Positions 7,691 to 15,124 of a DNA stretch of 19,852 nucleotides are shown piece by piece (the stretch's first letter is position 1; each line of letters opens with the position of its first letter). The notes under the pieces are model-generated. The model did no database searches. It was not told the origin of the DNA and saw only the letters and a list, made by a program, of their open reading frames with translations. The position numbers and the translations under genes were made by a program. Source of the DNA: an uncultured Bacilli bacterium (GTDB taxonomy: Bacteria; Bacillota_I; Bacilli_A; RF39; UBA660); the NCBI GenBank assembly GCA_904502155.1, contig CAJGDV010000011.1, positions 1 through 19,852 of the forward strand, given 5' to 3'.

Positions 7691-7710
7691 CTTTACATAT
7701 TAATGTAAAG
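7691..7710. repeat. Perfect inverted repeat after hisS
   Basis: CTTTACAT, spacer ATTA, ATGTAAAG, starting immediately after the hisS stop codon. There is no T-tract on the 3' side, so it is not a standard intrinsic terminator. It lies about 25 bp upstream of the next gene's -10 box and could be a hairpin at the hisS mRNA 3' end or a dyad operator. Function undecided. Confidence 0.5.
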
Positions 7711-7734
7711 ATATATACAACTTTAAAATTTTTA

Positions 7735-7743
7735 TGTTATAAT
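7735..7743 (+). promoter_or_regulatory. Extended -10 promoter of the Hpt-receiver gene
   Basis: TGTTATAAT matches the extended -10 consensus; the -35 region (ATACAA) is weak. The SD GGGAGGT lies at 7756-7762, giving a leader of about 17 nt. Confidence 0.6.
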
Positions 7744-7766
7744 TATTTTAGAATAGGGAGGTAATT

Positions 7767-8546
7767 ATGAAAGACACAAAAATTTTAACAGATAATGGAG
7801 TAGATGTACAAGCAAGTTTAGAATTATTTGGTGATATGGAAACATATAATGAAACATTAAATGATTTTCTAGCTAGTGTTGATAAAAAATTAGCGGATAT
7901 TAAAAAATATAAAGAAGTTGGTGATATGCCTAATTATGCTATTTTAGTTCACTCATTAAAAAGTGATTCAAAATATTTAGGATTCAAATTATTAGCCGAT
8001 TTATCATATCAACATGAATTAAAAAGTAAAGAAAATGATGCTAATTATGTTAATGCCAATTATGATGAATTAATAAATGAAGCAAATAGAATTATTGCTA
8101 TAGTAAAAAAATATGTTAATAATGAATCACCAGTAGAAATCCATGAATTAAATCGTGTTAAATCAGATAGTAAAACAATTCTTGTAGTTGATGATTCAGA
8201 TATTATAAGAAATTTCATTAAAAAAATATTCCATGATACATATGAAGTTATGATTGCAAAAGATGGAAAAGAAGCTATTGATATTATATCTGTTGAAGAA
8301 GAAGGGAAAATTATTGGTTTATTCTTAGACTTAAACATGCCAAACATTGATGGTTTTGCAGTTTTAGAATATTTTAAAGAAAATAATTTATTTAATAAAA
8401 TTCCTGTTGCCATTATTACAGGAGATGATTCTAAAGAAGCTATTGAAAAAGCCTTTAAATATCCAATTGTAGATATGCTTAATAAACCATTTAATGAAAA
8501 AGATGTAAAAATTATCGTTGAAAAAACTGTTAATTATGGTAAATAA
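7767..8546 (+). CDS. Hpt domain-receiver domain two-domain phosphorelay protein
   Basis: A 259-residue cytoplasmic signalling protein. Residues about 10-117 form a helical Hpt-like domain, with H62 in LVHSLKSDSKYLG at the position of the phosphoacceptor histidine (compare the usual HxLKGSS). Residues 136-258 form a receiver domain: D142-D143 in VVDDSD, phosphoacceptor D188 in LFLDLNMPNIDG, T218 in AIITGDD, and K240 in NKPF, so every active-site position is present. There is no DNA-binding or enzymatic output domain and no histidine kinase adjacent, so phosphate would come from a distant kinase or another receiver. Placing Hpt before receiver without a kinase core is unusual. SD GGGAGGT, own promoter and terminator: a monocistronic gene. 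Domain calls are firm; the pathway is unknown. Confidence 0.85.
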   Translation: MKDTKILTDNGVDVQASLELFGDMETYNETLNDFLASVDKKLADIKKYKEVGDMPNYAILVHSLKSDSKYLGFKLLADLSYQHELKSKENDANYVNANYDELINEANRIIAIVKKYVNNESPVEIHELNRVKSDSKTILVVDDSDIIRNFIKKIFHDTYEVMIAKDGKEAIDIISVEEEGKIIGLFLDLNMPNIDGFAVLEYFKENNLFNKIPVAIITGDDSKEAIEKAFKYPIVDMLNKPFNEKDVKIIVEKTVNYGK

Positions 8547-8569
8547 AAACTAGTATTACTAGTTTTTTT
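8545..8569 (+). terminator. Intrinsic terminator of the Hpt-receiver gene
   Basis: AAAAACTAGT (8545-8554), loop ATT, ACTAGTTTTT (8558-8567), followed by TT. The 10-bp stem overlaps the TAA stop at 8544-8546. Confidence 0.85.
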
Positions 8570-8573
8570 AGTT

Positions 8574-8579
8574 TATAAT
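8574..8579 (+). promoter_or_regulatory. -10 box of the methionine aminopeptidase gene
   Basis: Perfect TATAAT directly after the preceding terminator T-tract; no clear -35. The predicted leader is about 18 nt. Confidence 0.5.
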
Positions 8580-8603
8580 ATATGTGGATGGGAAGTGACT
8601 TTA

Positions 8604-9356
8604 ATGATCATTATAAAATCAGAAAGAGAAATTGAATTAATGAAAGAAGCCGGATTAATGGTAAGTAAAACGCATAAGTATTTAAAACCATTTATTAAAG
8701 CTGGAATAACAACAAAAGAATTAGATGACCTAGCATTTGATTATATTAAAAGTTTAGGTGGAAATGCAGCTTGCAAAGGTTATGGTGGATTTCCTGGGGC
8801 TATTTGTATAAGTGTTAATGAAGAAGTAGTACATGGTATTGGTGGAAAACGTGTTTTAAAAAATGGCGATATTGTTACTTTAGATATTGTTGTTGAGTAT
8901 AAAGGATATCATGGTGATTCAGCATGGACTTACGAAGTAGGAGAAATTAGTGAAGAAAATAAATATTTACTTAAACATACTGAAAACGCTTTATATGAAG
9001 GATTAAAAATGGTAAAACCAGGTGCTAGATTAGGTGATGTTTCATATGCTATTATGAAGTATGCTGAAAAATATAATTTAGGAGTTGTTCGTGAATTAAC
9101 AGGTCATGGTATTGGAAATGAAATGCATGAAGCACCTGATATTCCAAATTATGGTAAACCACATACAGGACCAATCTTAAAAGAAGGAATGTGTTTAGCA
9201 ATTGAACCTATGCTTAATTTAGGAACTAGAGATATTTATATTTTAGATGACGATTGGACAATCGTAACACAAGACGGAAAAAATAGTGCTCATTTTGAGC
9301 ATACTGTAGTTGTAACAAAAGATGGTTATTATATTACAACACCAAGATTAAACTAG
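8604..9356 (+). CDS. map: Methionine aminopeptidase, type I
   Basis: A 250-residue enzyme that removes the initiator methionine from nascent proteins after deformylation; the length is normal for type Ia. Both metals' ligands are visible: D94 (TLDIVV), D105 (HGDSAWT), H168 (TGHGIG), E201 (AIEPM) and E232 (FEHTVV), plus the substrate-contacting H77 (VVHGIG). An in-frame GTG at 8595 gives three extra residues, but GGAAGTGA (8591-8598) is the likely SD and sits 5 nt before ATG 8604, so the ATG is chosen. Bacillota often place map beside adk or infA in the ribosomal protein locus; here it is a single-gene unit with its own -10 box and terminator, suggesting either a second copy or relocation. Which applies cannot be seen from this window. 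Confidence 0.95.
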   Translation: MIIIKSEREIELMKEAGLMVSKTHKYLKPFIKAGITTKELDDLAFDYIKSLGGNAACKGYGGFPGAICISVNEEVVHGIGGKRVLKNGDIVTLDIVVEYKGYHGDSAWTYEVGEISEENKYLLKHTENALYEGLKMVKPGARLGDVSYAIMKYAEKYNLGVVRELTGHGIGNEMHEAPDIPNYGKPHTGPILKEGMCLAIEPMLNLGTRDIYILDDDWTIVTQDGKNSAHFEHTVVVTKDGYYITTPRLN

Positions 9357-9374
9357 ATTATCTAGTTTTTTTTT
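9350..9374 (+). terminator. Intrinsic terminator of map
   Basis: AAACTAGA (9350-9357), loop TTA, TCTAGTTT (9361-9368), then a nine-T run in total. The map stop TAG (9354-9356) is inside the 5' arm. Confidence 0.88.
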
Positions 9375-9376
9375 GA

Positions 9377-9382
9377 TATACT
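9377..9382 (+). promoter_or_regulatory. -10 box of the double-HEPN candidate gene
   Basis: TATACT directly after the map terminator, about 10 nt before SD AGGTGA (9392-9397). There is no recognisable -35, so the promoter is tentative. Confidence 0.4.
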
Positions 9383-9401
9383 ATATATAGTAGGTGATAA
9401 T

Positions 9402-11147
9402 ATGTACGATAGAAAGGTAGATGCAACAGTTTATGTTAGCAAACAACTAGAAATATTAGAAGAAATTATTAAAAATCCTGATCAAAGAATAAACGATGTA
9501 ATAAATGGTGATGAATTTAACGGTTTATATGTAGACCTTGTAATATCATTATCACAATTTTTAATGAATAAAGACAAAACAATAACAAAAGCAGCTAAAC
9601 ATGAAAATGAAAGATTTAAAAACTGGTTATTAGATAGATATGTAGAAGCTTATAAAACTAATGAAGATTTACAAATATCCGACTTTATTGAACAAGTAAA
9701 TGCTATTAGAAATGCTATAGGTCATGGTAAATATATTATTGATAAAGAAAATCTTAATATCGAATTACTAGATAGACAAAAAGGTGAGATATCATATAAA
9801 TGGATTCGTGATATGATTCAAAATCTATTTACTAATAATAAAAACAAACTGAAGAAATTACCAATTAAAACTGGTTATGTCGCTAAGTTAAAAGATATTG
9901 ATATTGATATTAATAATATTGAACAAGCTTTAGACAATTTTTATATGTTTGAATATAACATTACAAGCGAAAATGAAAATTTTAATCAAAATGGTTTAGA
10001 AGTAATTCAAAATGAAATTGATAAATATAAGGGTATTGCTAATGAAGTTGTAAGAGATCCTCTTAGACAAGATGAATGGGTATCTTCACTTAAGAATTGT
10101 AAGGATATTGGAGAATTAAGTGGAATTCATTTTAAATTTGAAAATAAAAAATTAAGTGAACTTGACAAAGATGTAATTAATAATATTAAAAAAGTAATTA
10201 GTGATAATTATGACATCCTTAAAAATGCAAGTAATGAATCATTAGAAACATTTATAAATGGTTTTATGGATGACTTTTATTTTGATTCAAATGCTGATTT
10301 ACAAATAGATAAAGCATATAGTCAAATAGGTAATGTTGCTAAATTAGCAGAATTAAATATGAATAAAACATATAATGAAATTAAAATGCAGCATACTTAT
10401 TTGCCACCAACTAATAATCAAATGTTACTTGCAACAACGCTTGTAAAATTTAATATGTTATATTCTTATAATGACGATAATATTTTAAGAGAATATATGG
10501 ATTTTTCTAAAATGAATTTAGATGATTTGCATCCAACAATAAATTTTGATGTTACAACAAAAGCTTATCGTAATGAAACTGATAAAATTAAAATCATTGA
10601 AAAAGATGTTGAAAAAAAATGGAAAAAATATCAAGGAATGCAAAAAATACCTAATCCAAATGAAGAGAAATTAGCTATTATCAATGGTATAAATGTAAAT
10701 ATGTATAATAGTTTATTTGATATTTTAGATCAACAAGATATTATAAGAAAAAAACGTTTTGCTAAAAATGAAAAAATATCTGATGAAGAAAAATATGTTC
10801 AAAATAAAATGATTATAACTCATATTCGTAATTCAATTACTCATGGAAATATAACAATAAATTCTAGAATTAAAAATAATGATATAAATACATGCACTAT
10901 AACTTTTAAAGATTTTGATATAGAAACAGGAAAACAAACTTTTGAACTAACGACAACACTTGATAAGATTAATGAAATTTGTAACTATAAAACAGTTATG
11001 AATTTACTAAATCAAAATCCTAATTATAAAAAAGAAGTAAAATCTTATACTGGGTATGCTAGTTTATTTATATTATGTTTAACAGTTTTATTAGAAATGG
11101 GCGGAGCATTACTTTATATTTTAATTTCAAATAATTATTTTAATTAG
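9402..11147 (+). CDS. Membrane-anchored protein with two HEPN-like RNxIxHG motifs
   Basis: A 581-residue protein I cannot place in a named family. It has two copies of one signature: IRNAIGHG with R103 and H108, and IRNSITHG with R476 and H481. Both match R-x4-H, the catalytic motif of HEPN ribonucleases, with the polar residue N after the Arg, and both lie in predicted helical regions followed by Lys-rich or Asn-rich segments. The middle (about 150-420) is helical and charged. Residues about 552-575 (SLFILCLTVLLEMGGALLYI) form one C-terminal membrane helix, so the bulk of the protein probably lies in the cytoplasm. It is monocistronic, between map and a secreted-protein gene, with no CRISPR array, antitoxin or nucleotidyltransferase partner. 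HEPN assignment and RNase activity are inference from the motifs; a non-catalytic HEPN fold is possible. Confidence 0.6.
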   Translation: MYDRKVDATVYVSKQLEILEEIIKNPDQRINDVINGDEFNGLYVDLVISLSQFLMNKDKTITKAAKHENERFKNWLLDRYVEAYKTNEDLQISDFIEQVNAIRNAIGHGKYIIDKENLNIELLDRQKGEISYKWIRDMIQNLFTNNKNKLKKLPIKTGYVAKLKDIDIDINNIEQALDNFYMFEYNITSENENFNQNGLEVIQNEIDKYKGIANEVVRDPLRQDEWVSSLKNCKDIGELSGIHFKFENKKLSELDKDVINNIKKVISDNYDILKNASNESLETFINGFMDDFYFDSNADLQIDKAYSQIGNVAKLAELNMNKTYNEIKMQHTYLPPTNNQMLLATTLVKFNMLYSYNDDNILREYMDFSKMNLDDLHPTINFDVTTKAYRNETDKIKIIEKDVEKKWKKYQGMQKIPNPNEEKLAIINGINVNMYNSLFDILDQQDIIRKKRFAKNEKISDEEKYVQNKMIITHIRNSITHGNITINSRIKNNDINTCTITFKDFDIETGKQTFELTTTLDKINEICNYKTVMNLLNQNPNYKKEVKSYTGYASLFILCLTVLLEMGGALLYILISNNYFN

Positions 11148-11157
11148 TTTATATTTA

Positions 11158-11166
11158 TGATATAAT
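11158..11166 (+). promoter_or_regulatory. Extended -10 promoter of the Cys-rich exported protein gene
   Basis: TGATATAAT is a perfect extended -10 element 11 nt after the previous stop codon. SD AGGAGTG (11177-11183) follows. No terminator is visible between the preceding gene and this promoter, so read-through is possible. Confidence 0.6.
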
Positions 11167-11190
11167 TTTAAAAGATAGGAGTGTAAGAAA

Positions 11191-14100
11191 ATGAAGAAGA
11201 AATATGGATTATTAATCCTTATGCTAATTAGTCTTTTATTTTTACCAACTTCTACAAAAGCATGGGATCAAATTGGATCCGGAAATGGCTTTAGTACAGG
11301 TAGTTCATCAAAATGTACTTCAGCTAAAGGTTGTTGTTTTTGTAGATGGAATAATAAAAACTTTAGTGCGTTACAATTTACTATAGTTTATTATGATGGA
11401 AATACAAGACATCAATTAGGAGCAAAAAAAGCATATTATAGAGCGAATAATGCTACATGGCTAACACAAAGAGTTAAAGGTGCCATAAAAGCTGATTGGT
11501 TACCTTATACTGAAACACTTTATAAAGCTGATTATTCACAAAAATTAAAAAATACTTTAATTGGATCAGCAGCAAAAGCTAATAATTATAAATATATTCG
11601 TGAAATATTTAAAAATGCTGGTGTTAATTATGATGCTGTATTATCAGCAGTAAAAACAAAGGGACCTTATGGAAGTTTTAGTTCAATTATAAATGAAAAA
11701 ATAGGTTCAAAAGGTGCTAAAACAAGAGGTATTAGAGTTGTTGTTGAACCAATTTTCGTAATTGAATCAACAGGTTTTTGTCCATCATTTAGAGAAATTA
11801 TGGATAAAGCTTATACTGCTAAAAATATGGTAGCATTTGGTCTTAGCAAAGATTCAAATGGTTTTAGATATTTAAATAATAATACATTAGAAATGTTTGC
11901 GCAATCATTCTATCTAGAAAGAGGAGATGCTGGATATAATGCTGCAGGTTCACTTGTACTATCAGCTGTTCCAGGAGCAACAAATGGATATGGTTTAAAT
12001 ATTTATGGTCCATTCGATGAAGATAGTCCTCCAGGTGATGATGATCCAGGAGTAAAATGTAATCCTGATGTGGATGGAATTAGAACTTGTTGTGAAAGAT
12101 TTGGTATTAAACCAACTGACAAAAGTAAAAACACATTAGATAATTTAATAAGAAAACTTACAGATGATGAAATAAATACATATTGCCACAATATTGGTGG
12201 TGGTTCAAAATGTGATCCTGATTTAACATATAAAGGGTATCAAACAGGTGTTCAATATTGTTGTGCAACAGTACCAATATCTGTTGAAAATAAAAAGAAG
12301 AATACAGAAGAATATTTAACTCGTGTTTTAACTGATTATGAAATCAAATCACAATGTGAAAAAAGTGCATTAAAATGTAATCCTGATATTGTAGGGGTAG
12401 ATACTTGCTGTGAAATGTTTGGTATAACACCTACAAATCAAAAAAACAACACTGCTGGTGAAGGTGGTAATTTAACAAGAAAACTTACAACAGATGAATT
12501 ACTTGCTAGTAAATGTAACAAAGACTGGGATGAAGGTACTTGTTCATATATACTAGATGTTAAATCACCAAGTGTTTGTGAAACTAATACAACAGGTAAA
12601 GCAATTGATGCTGCAACTTGGGAATGTGTATTTAAAAGTACTAATTCAAAAAAAGAAAATGTAAAAGATCACTATATAGATACAGGTATAGGATCTAATA
12701 GATATTGCCAAGTATATTGTAAAGAAACTATTAATTATTCATTACCAGGAAGTGGTACTGAAGTTCATTCAGGTAGATATTTAGTTGTTGGAGAAGTTAC
12801 AACTACAATGCCTTCTTTATCACCAGTTACTTATGATGGTATGAAAGCTTGTCGTACTACATCAAGTAAAGGATCTAAAGATGGATATATCAATGTTCCA
12901 AGATTCTTAAGTGATATAGAAAAAGTTGATAATGAAATTAGATCTTATTGGGATCAATGGAAAATAGCTGAAGCATTACAAAGAGCTTGTGATACAGAAA
13001 CAGGTCAATCATATAATGGTTCAACATACTATTGTCCAATTGATGAAGATGGAAATAAACCAAATTATACATCTACAATTATTTCTGCTAAAGCTGGTTA
13101 TGAAAATGCTTTAAATACTCGTGAAAAAGTATATTTAGCACAAATTAACAAATGTAGTGAATATGGAATCAAATATGATTTTGAACCAGAAGTTGTATTA
13201 CAATACGAAGAACCAATTTATGGATTCGGAGTTACAGGTGCAATTAAAAATTTCCCACTTAAAAAAGCTGAAGAAACAATTACAGAAAAAGTTTATTATT
13301 ATGTAGGTGGAAATGCTTCTAGTGGTTCATATGGAAGTGTTTACTCATCAATACCATATCAAGATTTATTAGTATATGAATGTTCTGGAAATGTTGCATG
13401 TAAGAAAACAAAACTAGTTAAATATGCTAAAACAACTTGGTGGGAAAAATCAATTAGGGAAGTTGATAAATATGTTCTTCCAGATGGAACATATCAATAT
13501 ATTAATAAAGCTACTGGAGAATCATTTAACTCAAAAGTAGATGCTGGTGGCGAAAATAGTGTTCATGTATCAGATTCTAACTTACCAATTCATTATTCAA
13601 CTGATGCTGGAGATATTAATTTTAGAGTAACTACTAAAACATTTGGTCCAGGCAGTAAAATGGATAAATATGCTTTAAAAAATGAAAGCTTTGCTGGTAA
13701 AAAATATAATGGAACAGATACAATGAATTGTACATTTAAAGTTAAATGTGACAAACATATGATTACAACAGATTTAAAAAAATACTGTGAAGTTTGTAAA
13801 GAAGAGACAGATACATGTCCAAAAGATTGGGACGAAGATCCTGAATTACCAGAAAAAGATCTTAATTTAATTTTTAGAACTATAGCACTTGATAAAGTTG
13901 AAGGTTCTTCAGGCGGTGAATTAATTTTAGCCTTCACTGGAATTGATGGAAAAGGAAGAACACCAGGAGATAACTGGAATAATCCTAATATCATTGAATC
14001 AATAATTAATAAAAACCGTGGTGTAGAAGATTATGAAGTGTATAAAGAAAGTCCAATGTATGAAATTACATTAACACCATCATTAATGAAAACAATTAGA

Positions 14101-14322
14101 GAATACAACAAAAAAATGAATTCTAAAAAATATTCAATTTATGGTGAAATTGGTATTGCAGGATACTCAGATTACGAAAGTATGAAATGTGAAGGTAATG
14201 GTGCTAAATGTGCTAGTACAAAAATTCGTGAATGGGGTGTTAAAGGTTGTGCAATCCAAGAAGGTTTTGATGGTTCTAAATATAATAAATGTAACACTGT
14301 AGATAAATGGAAAGTAAGTTAA
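11191..14322 (+). CDS. Large secreted Cys-rich protein with three tandem Cys modules
   Basis: A 1043-residue protein of unknown function. A classical Sec signal peptide (MKKK, hydrophobic core about 6-18, likely cleavage after TSTKA at 24) shows export. An N-terminal region (25-275) with a CCFC cluster near residues 48-51 precedes an acidic linker (DEDSPPGDDDPG). Then three tandem modules of about 50-55 aa begin at C290, C341 and C396 (KCNPD, KCDPD, KCNPD), each with a CC pair about 12-18 residues later and an R-x-LT-D-x-E segment. The rest holds many more cysteines, including a CKVKCD-like run and CEVCKEETDTC near the C-terminus. There is no LPXTG motif, C-terminal membrane helix or lipobox, so the protein is either released or held non-covalently. 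Many disulphides are likely. Own promoter and terminator. Confidence 0.75.
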   Translation: MKKKYGLLILMLISLLFLPTSTKAWDQIGSGNGFSTGSSSKCTSAKGCCFCRWNNKNFSALQFTIVYYDGNTRHQLGAKKAYYRANNATWLTQRVKGAIKADWLPYTETLYKADYSQKLKNTLIGSAAKANNYKYIREIFKNAGVNYDAVLSAVKTKGPYGSFSSIINEKIGSKGAKTRGIRVVVEPIFVIESTGFCPSFREIMDKAYTAKNMVAFGLSKDSNGFRYLNNNTLEMFAQSFYLERGDAGYNAAGSLVLSAVPGATNGYGLNIYGPFDEDSPPGDDDPGVKCNPDVDGIRTCCERFGIKPTDKSKNTLDNLIRKLTDDEINTYCHNIGGGSKCDPDLTYKGYQTGVQYCCATVPISVENKKKNTEEYLTRVLTDYEIKSQCEKSALKCNPDIVGVDTCCEMFGITPTNQKNNTAGEGGNLTRKLTTDELLASKCNKDWDEGTCSYILDVKSPSVCETNTTGKAIDAATWECVFKSTNSKKENVKDHYIDTGIGSNRYCQVYCKETINYSLPGSGTEVHSGRYLVVGEVTTTMPSLSPVTYDGMKACRTTSSKGSKDGYINVPRFLSDIEKVDNEIRSYWDQWKIAEALQRACDTETGQSYNGSTYYCPIDEDGNKPNYTSTIISAKAGYENALNTREKVYLAQINKCSEYGIKYDFEPEVVLQYEEPIYGFGVTGAIKNFPLKKAEETITEKVYYYVGGNASSGSYGSVYSSIPYQDLLVYECSGNVACKKTKLVKYAKTTWWEKSIREVDKYVLPDGTYQYINKATGESFNSKVDAGGENSVHVSDSNLPIHYSTDAGDINFRVTTKTFGPGSKMDKYALKNESFAGKKYNGTDTMNCTFKVKCDKHMITTDLKKYCEVCKEETDTCPKDWDEDPELPEKDLNLIFRTIALDKVEGSSGGELILAFTGIDGKGRTPGDNWNNPNIIESIINKNRGVEDYEVYKESPMYEITLTPSLMKTIREYNKKMNSKKYSIYGEIGIAGYSDYESMKCEGNGAKCASTKIREWGVKGCAIQEGFDGSKYNKCNTVDKWKVS

Positions 14323-14340
14323 TAACTTACTTTTTATTTT
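14311..14340 (+). terminator. Intrinsic terminator of the Cys-rich protein gene
   Basis: AAAGTAAGTT (14311-14320), loop AAT, AACTTACTTT (14324-14333), then TTATTTT. The TAA stop (14320-14322) is in the loop region. Confidence 0.85.
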
Positions 14341-14352
14341 TGCCAAAAATAA

Positions 14353-14381
14353 TAGACTAAAAAGCTTTTTAATGTTAAAAT
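14353..14381 (+). promoter_or_regulatory. Promoter of the methyltransferase-rimM-trmD unit
   Basis: TAGACT (14353-14358, 4/6 match to -35), a 17-bp spacer, and TGTTAAAAT (14373-14381), an extended -10. The predicted start is near 14388, at the edge of the SD. Confidence 0.55.
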
Positions 14382-14397
14382 GTAATTGGTGATGAAT

Positions 14398-15114
14398 ATG
14401 GTTTATACATCAATTGACAATGAAAAAATTAAAAATATAAAAAAATTAAATAAAAAGAAATATCGTGATCAAGAAAATTTATTTTTAATTGAAGGCGATC
14501 ACTTAATTATAGAAGCTTATAAAGCTGGCGTTTTAAAAACTCTTATCGTTTTAGATGGTGTAGATTATAAAAACTATCCTAATACAATAGTTGTAAATGA
14601 AAAAGTTATGAAATATATAAGTGAACTTGATACTCCTAAAAAAGTAATGGCTATTTGTGAAAAGAAAAATAGTAATAAATTAGGTAATAAAGTTATTGTT
14701 TTAGATGGTGTTCAAGATCCTGGTAATTTAGGAACAATTATTAGAAGTAGTGTTGCTTTTAATTTTGATACTATTTTAATTAGTAATGATACAGTTGATC
14801 CTTATAATTCAAAAGTTATTAGAGCTAGTCAAGGGATGAATATGAGAACTAATATTATCGAGGGAGATTTAAAAGAATATTTAAAAGATTTAAATGATTA
14901 TAAAATATATGGCACTAGTGTTGTAAATGGAAAAAATGTAAAAGATATTGTAAACAAAGATAAATTATGTGTTGTTATGGGGAATGAAGGTAAGGGTGTA
15001 AGTCCCGAAGTTCAACAATTATGTAATGATTTTATTTACATTAACATGAGTAGTGAATGTGAGAGTTTAAATGTGGCTGTAGCAGCTTCAATTATTATGT
15101 ATGAATTATCTTAA
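14398..15114 (+). CDS. SpoU/TrmH-family RNA 2'-O-methyltransferase
   Basis: A 238-residue SAM-dependent methyltransferase acting on tRNA or rRNA 2'-hydroxyls. Residues 1-95 form the L30e-like substrate-binding domain (FLIEGDHLIIEAYKAG at 29-44). The knotted SPOUT domain follows with all three motifs: motif 1 LDGVQDPGNLGTIIRSS (102-118; N110 and R116), motif 2 VVMGNEGKGVS (192-202; E197) and motif 3 ESLNVAVAASIIMYE (222-236). ATG 14398 is chosen over TTG 14386, GTG 14389 and ATG 14392 because GGTGA (14388-14392) is the only SD, and it overlaps those codons. Its stop overlaps the rimM SD, so it heads a translation/RNA modification operon. Bacillus YsgA-like rRNA methyltransferases are the nearest idea; the target nucleotide cannot be read from sequence. 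Confidence 0.9.
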   Translation: MVYTSIDNEKIKNIKKLNKKKYRDQENLFLIEGDHLIIEAYKAGVLKTLIVLDGVDYKNYPNTIVVNEKVMKYISELDTPKKVMAICEKKNSNKLGNKVIVLDGVQDPGNLGTIIRSSVAFNFDTILISNDTVDPYNSKVIRASQGMNMRTNIIEGDLKEYLKDLNDYKIYGTSVVNGKNVKDIVNKDKLCVVMGNEGKGVSPEVQQLCNDFIYINMSSECESLNVAVAASIIMYELS

Positions 15115-15124
15115 GGAGGTTGTT

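Noticed and set aside
8060..8413. 117-codon minus-strand ORF
   Set aside because: It is opposite the receiver domain of the Hpt-receiver gene, whose motifs explain the region; Ser/Ile/Phe-rich composition typical of antisense reading.
9402..11147. Cas13 effector
   Set aside because: The two R-x4-H motifs recall Cas13, but the protein is much shorter than known Cas13, has a membrane helix, and there is no CRISPR array or cas gene in the window.
12003..12191. 62-codon minus-strand ORF in the Cys-module region
   Set aside because: It is antisense to the exported protein's repeat region, with no start signals.
13593..13994. 133-codon minus-strand ORF
   Set aside because: It is antisense to the Cys-rich exported protein gene, with a low-complexity Ser/Leu/Pro composition and no supporting signals.
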